A DNA stretch of 17,980 nt, taken from assembly GCA_965209105.1 (NCBI GenBank), contig CBDBQB010000029.1:1-17980 (forward strand), written 5' to 3'. Positions 7,625-15,094 of this stretch are shown here, in pieces. Position numbers and translations under genes: made by a program. The notes under the pieces are model-generated. The model ran no database searches, was not told where the DNA came from, and was given only the letters and a program-made list of their open reading frames with translations. This DNA comes from JAAELZ01 sp965209105 (GTDB lineage Bacteria; Pseudomonadota; Gammaproteobacteria; Arenicellales; Poriferihabitantaceae). Within the stretch, counting starts at the first letter, position 1. Each line of letters opens with the position of its first letter.

Positions 7625-9098
7625 CTTGGCGCAGGGTCAGCCGGCGTCCTTGCCGATAGTCTGTATTGGCGGCACTGATCCCAGTGGCGCGGGCTTAAGC
7701 ACTGATATTCAAGTCGCGCAAAGTTTAGGCTGTACAGTGTTGCCGATTGTAACGGCTGTAACGGCACAAAATCACCACTCAGTTTTCAGTCAGGGCTTGC
7801 TCAGCGCTGAGCGGGTGGCTGAACAGCTCAGCTGTATTGACTTTGACTTTATTCGGTGTGTGAAGATAGGGATGCTTGGCTCAGCAGAAATTGTTCGCGC
7901 AGTGGACGAGGCGATTCCTGAGCATATTCAAATTGTTCTCGACCCCGTATTGAGCGCGAGCAGTGGCGGCGCTTTGATTACTGACGACGGTAAACGTGCC
8001 TTGATGGCGCGCTTATTACCCCGTGCAACCGTGATCACGCCGAATTTAGCTGAGCTAGAGGCGCTGAGTGGGGCTCGTGCGAATACACCAGATTCTATGC
8101 TAGAAGCATGCCAGATATTATTATCCTTGGGTGCTCAAGCTGTGTTTGCAAAGGGGGGACATTGCGATCCGGCGCCTGAAACCAGCACCGATATTTATTG
8201 TGATCAAAATCAGGCGTATGCATTGAGGGGTGAGCGTTGGCCTGAGAGAGAGAACGTGCGAGGGACAGGCTGTGCAATGGCCACGGCGATTGCTTGTGGA
8301 TTAAATCAGGGTCTTGGTTTGGACGACGCCTTGGTGATGGCCAAAGGGCTGGTGAGCCAGTCGATTCGTTTAGCGCCGCCACAGGCGGGCGCAAGAAATG
8401 CTGTTCATCGGGGACTGCCCCAGCATCACCGTTATCTCCCTAAACGCCAACCTGTTGGAGAAACGAACTTTCCTCACTTTAAATCTTGCGAGACATCAGC
8501 GCTGGGCATTTATCCGGTGGTTGATTCGATTGAATGGATCGAGAAACTTTTACCCCTGGGCATACAAACCATCCAACTGCGTATAAAAGAGGCTGCGCCA
8601 GATGAAATAGAGCAAGCGGTTGTTGCGGCCATTACGCTTTGTTGGCCCTTGAATGTGCGTTTATTTATCAACGATTATTGGCAGCTAGCGATCAAGCATG
8701 GCGCCTATGGCGTCCATCTTGGACAAGAAGATGCCGAAACGGCTGACCTGGCGACCATCGCGGCAGCGGGCTTGCGGCTGGGTTTGTCGAGTCATTGCTG
8801 GGCAGAGGTGGCGCGTGCGAAGGCGATTAATCCAAGTTACTTAGCACTAGGGCCAATATTCGCAACCACCAGCAAACAGATGCCGTGGATTCCGCAAGGC
8901 GTTGAGGCAGTGCAACAGTGGGTTGATCTATTTGCTGGAGATTTGCCGCTGGTGGCAATCGGGGGCATCGACATTGAACGTGCGCGTCAACTCAAGCAAA
9001 CGGGCATTGGCTCAGTGGCGATGATTTCAGCGATTACTCAGGCGTCAGATTACCAAGCTGTCACGAAGGATTTATTGCGCTTATGGCGTGATAATTAG
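7608..9098 (+). CDS. thiDE: bifunctional HMP/HMP-P kinase and thiamine-phosphate synthase (ThiD-ThiE fusion)
   Basis: The 496-residue protein is a fusion. Residues about 15-265 are ThiD, a ribokinase-fold kinase that phosphorylates hydroxymethylpyrimidine and its monophosphate: it has GGTDPSGAGL (21-30), ITPNLAELEAL and the anion-hole GTGC (219-222). Residues about 297-490 are ThiE, which joins HMP-PP and thiazole phosphate: it has GIYPVVDS, QLRIKE, FINDYWQLA, GVHLGQEDA, ALGPIFATTSK and VAIGGI. A linker with a basic, proline-rich stretch lies between them. Both domains look intact. A possible Shine-Dalgarno AGGGG is 12 nt before the ATG, inside thiG. The stop codon overlaps the convergent dapE stop by 4 bp. 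The fusion puts the last two steps of thiamine phosphate synthesis in one chain. Confidence 0.96.
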   Translation: MIKRPSLAQGQPASLPIVCIGGTDPSGAGLSTDIQVAQSLGCTVLPIVTAVTAQNHHSVFSQGLLSAERVAEQLSCIDFDFIRCVKIGMLGSAEIVRAVDEAIPEHIQIVLDPVLSASSGGALITDDGKRALMARLLPRATVITPNLAELEALSGARANTPDSMLEACQILLSLGAQAVFAKGGHCDPAPETSTDIYCDQNQAYALRGERWPERENVRGTGCAMATAIACGLNQGLGLDDALVMAKGLVSQSIRLAPPQAGARNAVHRGLPQHHRYLPKRQPVGETNFPHFKSCETSALGIYPVVDSIEWIEKLLPLGIQTIQLRIKEAAPDEIEQAVVAAITLCWPLNVRLFINDYWQLAIKHGAYGVHLGQEDAETADLATIAAAGLRLGLSSHCWAEVARAKAINPSYLALGPIFATTSKQMPWIPQGVEAVQQWVDLFAGDLPLVAIGGIDIERARQLKQTGIGSVAMISAITQASDYQAVTKDLLRLWRDN

Positions 9099-10240
9099 AG
9101 CAATAAGTTTTCCATGATGCGTTCATAAATTGAGGAAAGAGCGTAAAGATCATTGATATTGACGTGTTCATCGATCTGATGAATGCTGGCGTTTACGGGG
9201 CCAAGTTCGACCACTTGCGCGCCAGTGGGCGCGATAAAGCGTCCATCTGAGGTGCCGCCCGATGTTGATAAAACAGGCTTTGCGCCCGTTATGTTGTTGA
9301 CAGCGAGTTCGACTGCTTCGATTAAATCACCCTGCTTCGTTTGAAAGGGCATACCAGAGAGTTGCCAGTTCAAGGAATAATCCAAGCCGATTTTTTGTCG
9401 CCAATGCTCGCAAGTTTCATCGATGCGCGATTTGATCTCATCAACACTGATCTCAGGAGAGAAGCGCAAATTAAAGGTGATATCGAAAGTGCCCGGCACC
9501 ACATTGGTGGCACCTGTGCCCGCTTGGACATTTGAGATTTGAAAACTGCTGGGGTCGAACTGCTCGTTGCCTTGATCCCACTTGATTGCAATCAGATCAT
9601 TGATCAGCGGGGCGGCCAAATGAATGGCGTTATTGGCTAGATGAGGGTAGGCAATATGGCCTTGCTTGCCGATAATTTGCAGCGTGCCGCCCAAGGAACC
9701 ACGTCGCCCGACTTTAATCGTATCGCCCAAACGCGCGGTGCTGCTCGGCTCGCCTAACACGCAATAATCGATGTGAATATCGCGCTGTTTGAGCACGTCT
9801 AGCACCTTGATAGTGCCGTCAATCGCGGGGCCTTCTTCATCGCTGGTGAGCAAGAAAGCAACTTGCCCTATGTGATCGGGGTGTTTCTCCACGAAGCGTT
9901 TTGCGGCGGTCACCATCGCAGCCACGCCGCCTTTCATATCAGCAGCGCCACGTCCATACAGTAAATCGCCGTCAACGGTTGCATCAAACGGCGGGTGTGT
10001 CCATTGCTTTTCAGGGCCGGTCGGCACGACGTCGGTGTGTCCGGCAAACACCAATAAAGGCTTCTTAGCGCCATGGGTTGCCCATAAATTATCAACCTCG
10101 CCAAAGCGTAGGGTTTCGCATTGAAAGCCCTTTTGGGTGAGTAGGTCAGCAATCAAAGCTTGACAGCCCTCATCATTCGGTGTGACCGATGGCTTACGGA
10201 TGAGTTGCTCAGCTAAGGCGAGAGTATTTGACTTGGGCAT
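9095..10240 (-). CDS. dapE: succinyl-diaminopimelate desuccinylase DapE
   Basis: The 381-residue M20 metallohydrolase matches DapE in length and motifs. The zinc ligands and catalytic residues line up with the E. coli enzyme: His68 (AGHTDVVP), catalytic Asp70, Asp101 (GRGAADMKGG), Glu135 and Glu136 (TSDEEGP), Glu164 (LGEPSS) and His354 near the C-terminus (SIHQIDEH). GGTSDGRFI gives the substrate loop. DapE removes succinate from N-succinyl-LL-diaminopimelate in the lysine and peptidoglycan precursor pathway. It reads towards the thiamine operon and its TAA overlaps the thiDE TAG. The next gene upstream on its strand is only the integrase remnant, so it is likely transcribed alone. Confidence 0.96.
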   Translation of the reverse strand: MPKSNTLALAEQLIRKPSVTPNDEGCQALIADLLTQKGFQCETLRFGEVDNLWATHGAKKPLLVFAGHTDVVPTGPEKQWTHPPFDATVDGDLLYGRGAADMKGGVAAMVTAAKRFVEKHPDHIGQVAFLLTSDEEGPAIDGTIKVLDVLKQRDIHIDYCVLGEPSSTARLGDTIKVGRRGSLGGTLQIIGKQGHIAYPHLANNAIHLAAPLINDLIAIKWDQGNEQFDPSSFQISNVQAGTGATNVVPGTFDITFNLRFSPEISVDEIKSRIDETCEHWRQKIGLDYSLNWQLSGMPFQTKQGDLIEAVELAVNNITGAKPVLSTSGGTSDGRFIAPTGAQVVELGPVNASIHQIDEHVNINDLYALSSIYERIMENLLL

Positions 10241-10305
10241 AGATACAATTAAATCTCAGGCTGCTAGGGGCAGACCATGTTGAGCTGACCTCGCTTTATA
10301 GGAGC

Positions 10306-10357
10306 AGCTGCCTTAGGCGTTATTTCCACTTAATCAAGCGACCTGTTTTAGGCAGCT
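10306..10357. repeat. 8-bp inverted repeat between dapE and the integrase remnant
   Basis: AGCTGCCT (10306-10313) and AGGCAGCT (10350-10357) are perfect inverted copies 36 nt apart. The 136-bp gap 10241-10376 holds no gene that I can see. The repeat may be part of the dapE leader or a leftover end of the mobile element beside it; no T-run marks it as a terminator. Eight bases can also match by chance. Confidence 0.3.
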
Positions 10358-10376
10358 TGGGTTGCCAAACATCATA

Positions 10377-10790
10377 TCAGGCGTGCAGCTGAATGTCTGA
10401 TTTTTTCGTCCTTGCTTGTAGATATTGATCCATTCCCCGATGCTGTCTTTTGCTTGTTTGATGGGCTTCATTATAGTCGACCCAAAGATTATCATTGCTG
10501 AGTCGCGGTCGAGATTTGGTGAGTTTGATGCGCCTCTTTTTAAATAACGTTACCACCGATTGACTGATGTATTCGCTGTCGTTCTTAGCATGAAAACCAT
10601 TGATGGCGTAGGGGGATTGTTCGAGTATTTGAGGGCGTGTCGGGATTAAGAATTGCGCTGATATTTTTCGATTTGAGCAGGTCACCTCAAACTGCGTCAC
10701 CTCGTCAGTGGCATTAATATGATGCACGCCTTTAACCTTGTCTAAATGGCCATGATGCACGCTGCTCGGATACAGCCTAGTTTGCTAGGA
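10377..10790 (-). pseudogene. degenerate integrase/transposase fragment (rve catalytic core, IS3/IS481-like)
   Basis: The reading frame 10760-10377 (127 residues from a GTG) aligns by eye with the integrase core of IS transposases: KGVHHINATDEVTQ, AQFLIPTRPQILEQ, INGFHAKNDSEYI and TKSRPRLSNDN match the family patterns YHINAVDEVTQ, GFHADNGSEFI and TKSRPRHSNDN. The catalytic residues are decayed: the second Asp of HADNGSE is replaced by Lys, and the Glu of the ALVE motif is Asp here. The frame is open upstream only to a stop near 10787, and both the N-terminal helix-turn-helix part and the C-terminal part are missing. It is therefore an inactive remnant. It sits at the left edge of the copper cluster. 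Confidence 0.75.
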
Positions 10791-10971
10791 CTGAGGTTTG
10801 TGAGTTATTGTCCTAATTTAAAATGGATTTGAGCGACGGCGTGCTACGTTTGGGTGTGGGTTTGGAATTTTAGGTAGCCTAGAGTGTGTCCGACCCAACG
10901 GTAGTTTGCGCGTTGTCTTTAGACTGGGGCTTGCTGATTAATCGAAAAGGGTTCGCACACGCATTGGGCCC

Positions 10972-10993
10972 AAAATGACAAATTTGTAACTAT
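10972..10993 (+). promoter_or_regulatory. CusR/CopR-like copper-response box
   Basis: The sequence is AAAATGACAA, then AT, then TTGTAACTAT. The known CusR/CopR box has half-sites AAAATGACAA and TTGTCATTTT separated by 2 bp. The left half matches 10 of 10 and the right half 7 of 10, with the perfect palindrome ACAAATTTGT at the centre. It ends 19 bp upstream of a TATAAT, so it overlaps the place of a -35 element, as expected for an activator-dependent copper promoter. The response regulator gene is not in the window. The remainder of 10791-10971 shows no gene. Confidence 0.7.
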
Positions 10994-11012
10994 CTTTTCG
11001 TCGGAAAATATT

Positions 11013-11018
11013 TATAAT
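11013..11018 (+). promoter_or_regulatory. -10 element of the copper operon promoter
   Basis: A perfect TATAAT lies 8 bp before the ATG at 11027. The matching -35 position (about 10990-10995) is CTATCT, a poor match, which fits a promoter that needs the activator bound at the adjacent copper box. Transcription would start close to 11025, giving an almost leaderless mRNA for the first gene. Confidence 0.55.
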
Positions 11019-11026
11019 CGCCGGCC

Positions 11027-11467
11027 ATGCGCATCTTTGTTTATGTTTTCAGCTTGCTTATTTTATTCCAGCCTGCCAGTTGGGCGATGCCTATGTCTGT
11101 GCATCAGCATATAAATAGTCCGCACCTAGAGGAACTTAGGAGTGGCCGTATAGACAGGCCGATGATGCAGCACCAAAGCGCACATCCGCTGTCGCACAGT
11201 CTGAAGGCAGGCTCGCTACCCGTACACTGCGAGCAATCAGTGGACGAGTCTGCAAGCCAGGGATATCAAATAAGTGAACCGTCGGTTTCTGCCTCATGCC
11301 TGATTAAATGTCTGAGTACTTGCGCGACCACTGCTGGATTGATGCCGCGCACTGATCTCTTCCTGCGCTTGCAACATATCGAAATAGTGTACCGCAGCAG
11401 CATAGCCGCATACACCTCTCACATCGAATCGCCGGAGATTCGCCCCCCGCACGCACTTCACACCTGA
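11027..11467 (+). CDS. small secreted Cys/His-rich protein, CopL-like
   Basis: The 146-residue protein starts with a clear Sec signal peptide (MRIFVYVFSLLILFQPASWA, cleavage near residue 20). The mature part is rich in His and Met (PMSVHQH, MMQHQSAHPLSH) and carries Cys residues in HCEQ and CLIKCLSTC near the middle. The protein ends with a Pro-rich PPHA tail. Gene position immediately before copA and size agree with CopL, a copper-binding protein needed for copper induction of copAB in Xanthomonas, and with small Cys-containing proteins of copper clusters. I recognise no strong domain, so the assignment rests on context and composition. The start is supported by the signal peptide although there is hardly room for a ribosome binding site after the -10 element. 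Confidence 0.6.
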   Translation: MRIFVYVFSLLILFQPASWAMPMSVHQHINSPHLEELRSGRIDRPMMQHQSAHPLSHSLKAGSLPVHCEQSVDESASQGYQISEPSVSASCLIKCLSTCATTAGLMPRTDLFLRLQHIEIVYRSSIAAYTSHIESPEIRPPHALHT

Positions 11468-11670
11468 AGCGCAGGACGCCTTGCTGGCATTGCCCAGCAT
11501 CGCTTGCCTCTGGGTCACTGACCCAAACACATCAGCACGATATATACCGAGCCGCTTTAGCTCTTAGCCGCCCGAGGTTTAACTTTTGAGGTCAGCCACT
11601 CGCATGGCTTTGTATCAAACAAGCTAAAGCCGTCAATATCTTGCTTCGTTTAATTTAATGGATAAAAATT
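11468..11670 (+). other. structured spacer between the copL-like gene and copA
   Basis: This 203-bp spacer holds no gene but several inverted repeats. TGCTGG (11482-11487) and CCAGCA (11494-11499) form a 6-bp hairpin with a 6-nt loop. TGGGTCACTGACCCA (11511-11525) is a perfect 7+1+7 palindrome. GCTTTAGCT (11554-11562) and AGCTAAAGC (11622-11630) are a 9-bp inverted pair 59 nt apart. None has a T-run, so they are not plain terminators. The spacer could be an operator or a structured mRNA leader of copA; I see no clear second promoter and no strong Shine-Dalgarno before the copA ATG. Confidence 0.5.
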
Positions 11671-13683
11671 ATGTACACAAAAAACACATCGTCGCCATTG
11701 GGTGTCGATTTTAGCCGCCGACGTTTTGTTAAAGGCTTATCTGTCGCCGGCGCGCTTGGCCTTGGCGGGGTCAGTCAAGCCTTGTTCGCGGGCGCTGCGG
11801 GCGCACAAAAGTCACAAACGCTGAGCGGCAACACGTTTAACCTCAGCATCGGCGAAACGCCCGTCAACTTCACCGGCAAGCCTCGTATGGCAACCACCGT
11901 GAATGGATCTTTGCCTGCGCCGCTGCTGCGCTGGAAAGAAGGCGAAACCGTTACGTTGAACGTTACCAATACTTTGAGTGAGACCACCTCGATTCATTGG
12001 CACGGTCTGATTTTGCCGAACAAGATGGACGGCGTACCGGGATTAACTTTCGACGGTATCGCCCCCGGCGAGACTTTCCGCTATCAGTTTAAAGTGCAGC
12101 AAAGCGGCACCTATTGGTACCACAGCCATTCTGCCTTTCAGGAGCAAACCGGCCTATATGGTGCGATTATCATCGAGCCTGCTCGTTCTGCCCCCTTCAC
12201 TTACGACCGTGAATATCTGGTGCAATTATCTGACTGGAGCGATGAAACGCCGGAACGTATTTACGCCAAGTTAAAAAAACTCAGCCACTATTACAATTTC
12301 AGCGAACGCACTGCGGGCGAACTGCTTGCACAGATCAAATCACAAGGCGCCAAAAGAACTTGGAAAGACCGTGCCATGTGGAACCAAATGCGCATGAGTA
12401 GCCGCGATCTGGAAGATGTATCCGGTCATACCTACACCTATTTGATGAACGGCGAAACCCCGCGCGAAGGCTGGAAAGGCCTGTTTAAAAGGGGCGAAAA
12501 AATCTTGCTACGGTTTGTTAATGCCTCTGCCATGACTTTCTTTGATGTGCGAATCCCCGGTCTTAAAATGACAGTAGTGGCTTCAGACGGCCAGTATATT
12601 CAACCGGTTAGCGTCGATGAGTTCCGAATTGGCGTGGCCGAAACGTATGATGTATTGGTGGAGCCATCTATCGAGCAAGCCTATACTGTATTCGCGCAAT
12701 CTATCGGTCGCAGTGGTTATGCACGTGGCAGCCTGACACCGGATATGTCCGTGCTGGGCGAAGTGCCAGAAATGGATGCGGTGCCATCTTTGTCGCATAT
12801 GGACATGGGTATGGACATGAGTGGCATGGATCATTCGGGCATGGACATGGGCGGCGATATGGCCGGCATGGATCATTCCAAAATGAATCACTCGAAGATG
12901 GGCATGGGCGATGATATGGCCGGCATGGATCATTCCAAAATGGACCACTCAAAGATGGACATGGGCGGCGATATGGCCGGCATGGACCATTCCAAAATGG
13001 ATCACTCGAAGATGGATATGGGTGGCGATATGGCCGGCATGGACCATTCCAAAATGGATCACTCGAAGATGGATATGGGTGGCGATATGGCCGGCATGGA
13101 TCACTCCAAAATGAATCACTCGAAGATGGACATGGGCAGTGGCATGGCTGATATGTCCACCGCAGCTAAAGTTACCCACGCTAAAACCGAGTATGGTTCG
13201 CATGTGGATATGCGTGCCGATGCGCCTACCCGTCGTCTCGATGATCCCGGTGTTGGGCTGCGCAACAATGGCCGTCGCGTGTTGACTTATGCCGACATTG
13301 CCAACCTGCGCCTGACCCGCGACCGCCGTGAGCCAGAGCGCGAAGTGGAATTGCATTTAACCGGCAATATGTCAAGGTATATGTGGTCGATCAATGGCGT
13401 TAAGTTCGCTGATTCGGAACCCTTGCGCTTCAAACACGGTGAACGGCTGCGCATCACCTTGGTGAACGACACCATGATGAACCATCCGATGCATCTGCAT
13501 GGCCTGTGGAGTGAGCTGGAAACGGGTGACCCACGCCACCTGGCCAGAAAACATACTGTGGTGGTGCAACCCGGCTCAAAAATTTCGTATTTAGTCACAG
13601 CCGATGCACTGGGCAATTGGGCTTATCACTGCCATTTGCTTTATCACATGCCCGGCATGTTCAGAAAAGTCATCGTCGCTTAA
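11671..13683 (+). CDS. copA: periplasmic multicopper oxidase, copper resistance protein CopA
   Basis: The 670-residue protein is a three-cupredoxin-domain oxidase of the PcoA/CopA family. A twin-arginine signal (SRRRFVKGL, residues 15-23, then a hydrophobic stretch to AGAAGA) sends it folded to the periplasm. Copper ligands are visible in all four motifs: HWHG (109-112), WYHSHS (149-154), HPMHLHG (605-611) and HCHLLYHMPGM (653-663), the last with the type 1 Cys654 and Met663. Between about residues 374 and 500 lies a long Met/His/Asp-rich stretch that includes five 19-residue repeats. This makes the protein longer than the roughly 600 residues common in the family. It probably oxidises Cu(I) and stores copper on the Met-rich part. 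copB follows 10 nt after the stop, within one operon. Confidence 0.95.
   Translation: MYTKNTSSPLGVDFSRRRFVKGLSVAGALGLGGVSQALFAGAAGAQKSQTLSGNTFNLSIGETPVNFTGKPRMATTVNGSLPAPLLRWKEGETVTLNVTNTLSETTSIHWHGLILPNKMDGVPGLTFDGIAPGETFRYQFKVQQSGTYWYHSHSAFQEQTGLYGAIIIEPARSAPFTYDREYLVQLSDWSDETPERIYAKLKKLSHYYNFSERTAGELLAQIKSQGAKRTWKDRAMWNQMRMSSRDLEDVSGHTYTYLMNGETPREGWKGLFKRGEKILLRFVNASAMTFFDVRIPGLKMTVVASDGQYIQPVSVDEFRIGVAETYDVLVEPSIEQAYTVFAQSIGRSGYARGSLTPDMSVLGEVPEMDAVPSLSHMDMGMDMSGMDHSGMDMGGDMAGMDHSKMNHSKMGMGDDMAGMDHSKMDHSKMDMGGDMAGMDHSKMDHSKMDMGGDMAGMDHSKMDHSKMDMGGDMAGMDHSKMNHSKMDMGSGMADMSTAAKVTHAKTEYGSHVDMRADAPTRRLDDPGVGLRNNGRRVLTYADIANLRLTRDRREPEREVELHLTGNMSRYMWSINGVKFADSEPLRFKHGERLRITLVNDTMMNHPMHLHGLWSELETGDPRHLARKHTVVVQPGSKISYLVTADALGNWAYHCHLLYHMPGMFRKVIVA
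12853..13137 (+). repeat. five tandem 57-bp repeats inside copA
   Basis: Five in-frame units of 57 bp encode variants of GDMAGMDHSKMDHSKMDMG, starting at 12853, 12910, 12967, 13024 and 13081. Units 3 and 4 are identical base for base; the others differ at a few positions (Asn for Asp, Gly for Asp, synonymous changes). A partial degenerate unit continues at 13138. Looser MDMSGMDHSGM copies precede the array. Each unit offers many Met and His ligands for copper. The identity of neighbouring units points to recent expansion by slippage or recombination. Confidence 0.97.
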
Positions 13684-13693
13684 GGAGATTATC

Positions 13694-14449
13694 ATGACAA
13701 AACCACCTTTATTCTCCAACAATAAGCACAACCCGATGCGCCCAATCAAGCTCGCCACGGCTTTGCTAGGCAGCTTACTGAGCGTCGCTTTAATCGCGCC
13801 AGCACAAGCCGGCATGGCGGACGACCCAGTATTGGGAAAGTTCATGCTCGACAAGCTGGAAACCACCGATGCGGATGGCAGTTCGCCGCTGAACTGGGAG
13901 TTGGATGCCTGGCTGGGGCAAGACCTCAACAAGCTATGGCTTAAATCCACGGGCGAGCGCATCGATGGCAGTGCCGAGCAAAGCAACGAGCTACTGTTTA
14001 GCCGCGCGGTCAGCCCCTTTTGGGATATTCAAATCGGTTGGCAGCAGGACAAGGCTGATGGCGAAACACGCGATTACATCTCGATGGGTGCACAAGGTCT
14101 GGCGCCGTATCTATTCGACACTTCGGTGTCCCTGTTGATCGGCGAGAATGATCAAGTTGGCCTCGCCGCGCAATTTGAATACGAGCTGATGCTGACCCAG
14201 CGCTGGGAGTTGTCGCCAGAGATTGAGGTCGATATCTGGTCACAAGACGACGATGCCATCGGCGTGGGTTCAGGCTTGTCACAAATCGAGCTGGGGCTGC
14301 GTTTATCCTATGCCTTTTGGCGAGAGTTTGCGCCGTATATAGGTGTCAGCTGGAGCAAGTCCTTTGGCAATACGGCGGAATTCGCCCAAGCCGAAGGTGA
14401 GGGCAGTGAATCAACCCAATATGTTGCAGGTGTTCGCCTCTGGTTTTAA
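13694..14449 (+). CDS. copB: outer-membrane copper resistance protein CopB
   Basis: The start at 13694 is set by a strong AAGGAG (13682-13687) just after the copA stop; the same frame is open further upstream, but that would overlap copA. The 251-residue product has a signal peptide (hydrophobic TALLGSLLSVALIAPAQA, cleavage near residue 39). The conserved CopB/PcoB core follows: DDPVLGKFMLDKLE, WELDAWLGQDLNKLWLKSTGER, SPFWDIQIGWQQD and SYAFWREFAPYIGVSW. The C-terminus ends in GVRLWF, with the terminal Phe of outer-membrane beta-barrels. Many CopB proteins carry a Met/His-rich segment between signal and core; here the mature protein starts directly with GMADDP, so that segment is missing. The role is copper binding or export at the outer membrane together with CopA. 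Confidence 0.92.
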   Translation: MTKPPLFSNNKHNPMRPIKLATALLGSLLSVALIAPAQAGMADDPVLGKFMLDKLETTDADGSSPLNWELDAWLGQDLNKLWLKSTGERIDGSAEQSNELLFSRAVSPFWDIQIGWQQDKADGETRDYISMGAQGLAPYLFDTSVSLLIGENDQVGLAAQFEYELMLTQRWELSPEIEVDIWSQDDDAIGVGSGLSQIELGLRLSYAFWREFAPYIGVSWSKSFGNTAEFAQAEGEGSESTQYVAGVRLWF

Positions 14450-14495
14450 CCACAGATTTAGATAGGGGCTCTTTGGCCCTTGTTCTAACTAGTTG

Positions 14496-14530
14496 CAGGG
14501 CTTTAATAGGCCTTGTATTTTTTATTTTTC
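14496..14530 (+). terminator. probable intrinsic terminator after copB
   Basis: CAGGGC (14496-14501) pairs with GCCTTG (14510-14515), six pairs including one G-U, with an 8-nt loop, followed at once by a T-rich run TATTTTTTATTTTT. It lies 47 bp after copB and only 27 bp before the cupredoxin start. It may end most copA-copB transcripts or reduce expression of the last gene. The stem is short, so strength is uncertain. Confidence 0.45.
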
Positions 14531-14557
14531 ACATTCAATAACCAACGTAAACTAAAC

Positions 14558-15094
14558 ATGAAACTACAAACAATTATCAGTTCTATTTTGCTCGCAGCCG
14601 CCACTACCAGTCCAGTTTTTGCCAGCGGCTCACACGATGGCGGTCACGGCCACAGCAACAGCGATGCCCACGGTCACAAGACGGAGCATGCTTCCCCCAT
14701 TGGTAGCCCGGCGAAATATGCAGCCGGCAATCGTCAGGTGGAAGTGATGCTGGACGACCAGATGCGCTTCGTCTTCACGCCTGCCTTAGAGACATTGAAA
14801 GATGGCGAAGCCGTGACATTTATTGTTCGCAACGATGGCAAGATCGATCATGAATTTTCTATCGGCACCGCTGATGAGCAAAAAGCCCATATGGAGATGA
14901 TGAAAAAAATGCCCGATATGAAGCACCATGATAACACCACAGTATCGCTGTCACCGGGCGCCGAAAGTGAAATGAACTGGCAGTTTGCTGGCAATGAAGA
15001 GGTGGTATTTTCTTGTAACATTCCCGGTCACTACGAAGCGGGCATGCACCACGAAGCCAAAATTGTCAGTGAGGTAGCCGCCAATCGTCAATAG
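14558..15094 (+). CDS. secreted His-rich cupredoxin (CopI-like copper tolerance protein)
   Basis: The start at the internal ATG 14558 gives a clean Sec signal peptide (MKLQTIISSILLAAATTSPVFA, cleavage near residue 22). A start at 14513 would add 15 residues and lie across the terminator hairpin. The 178-residue protein has a His-rich N-terminal tail (HDGGHGHSNSDAHGHKTEH) and a plastocyanin-like domain. The type 1 copper ligands are complete: His98 (DHEF), Cys153 (FSCNIPGH), His158 and Met163 (EAGM). A Met/His insertion (HMEMMKKMPDMKHH, 111-124) adds more copper-binding side chains. CopI of periplasmic copper tolerance systems has this build and often sits in such clusters. It could bind Cu(II) or pass electrons to or from CopA. 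Confidence 0.85.
   Translation: MKLQTIISSILLAAATTSPVFASGSHDGGHGHSNSDAHGHKTEHASPIGSPAKYAAGNRQVEVMLDDQMRFVFTPALETLKDGEAVTFIVRNDGKIDHEFSIGTADEQKAHMEMMKKMPDMKHHDNTTVSLSPGAESEMNWQFAGNEEVVFSCNIPGHYEAGMHHEAKIVSEVAANRQ

Noticed and set aside
8095..8394. A 99-residue minus-strand frame within thiDE
   Set aside because: It is the complement of the ThiD domain, which has intact motifs; the antisense product looks like low-information sequence.
10776..10815. Small inverted repeats (CCTAG/CTAGG and TAGGAC/GTCCTA) beside the integrase remnant, considered as IS ends or an attachment site
   Set aside because: Arms of 5-6 bp are expected by chance, and no matching copy or target duplication was found on the other side of the remnant.
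12583..13356. Several long open frames on both strands across the copA repeat array (for example 12949-13356 minus and 12911-13114 plus)
   Set aside because: They exist because a 57-bp repeat without stops in one unit has none in the others. Their products are monotonous, with no start signals, and copA on the plus strand explains the sequence.
13604..13693. Upstream extension of the copB frame into copA
   Set aside because: The strong AAGGAG before 13694 and the signal peptide just after it fix the start downstream; the extension only reflects an open frame inside copA.
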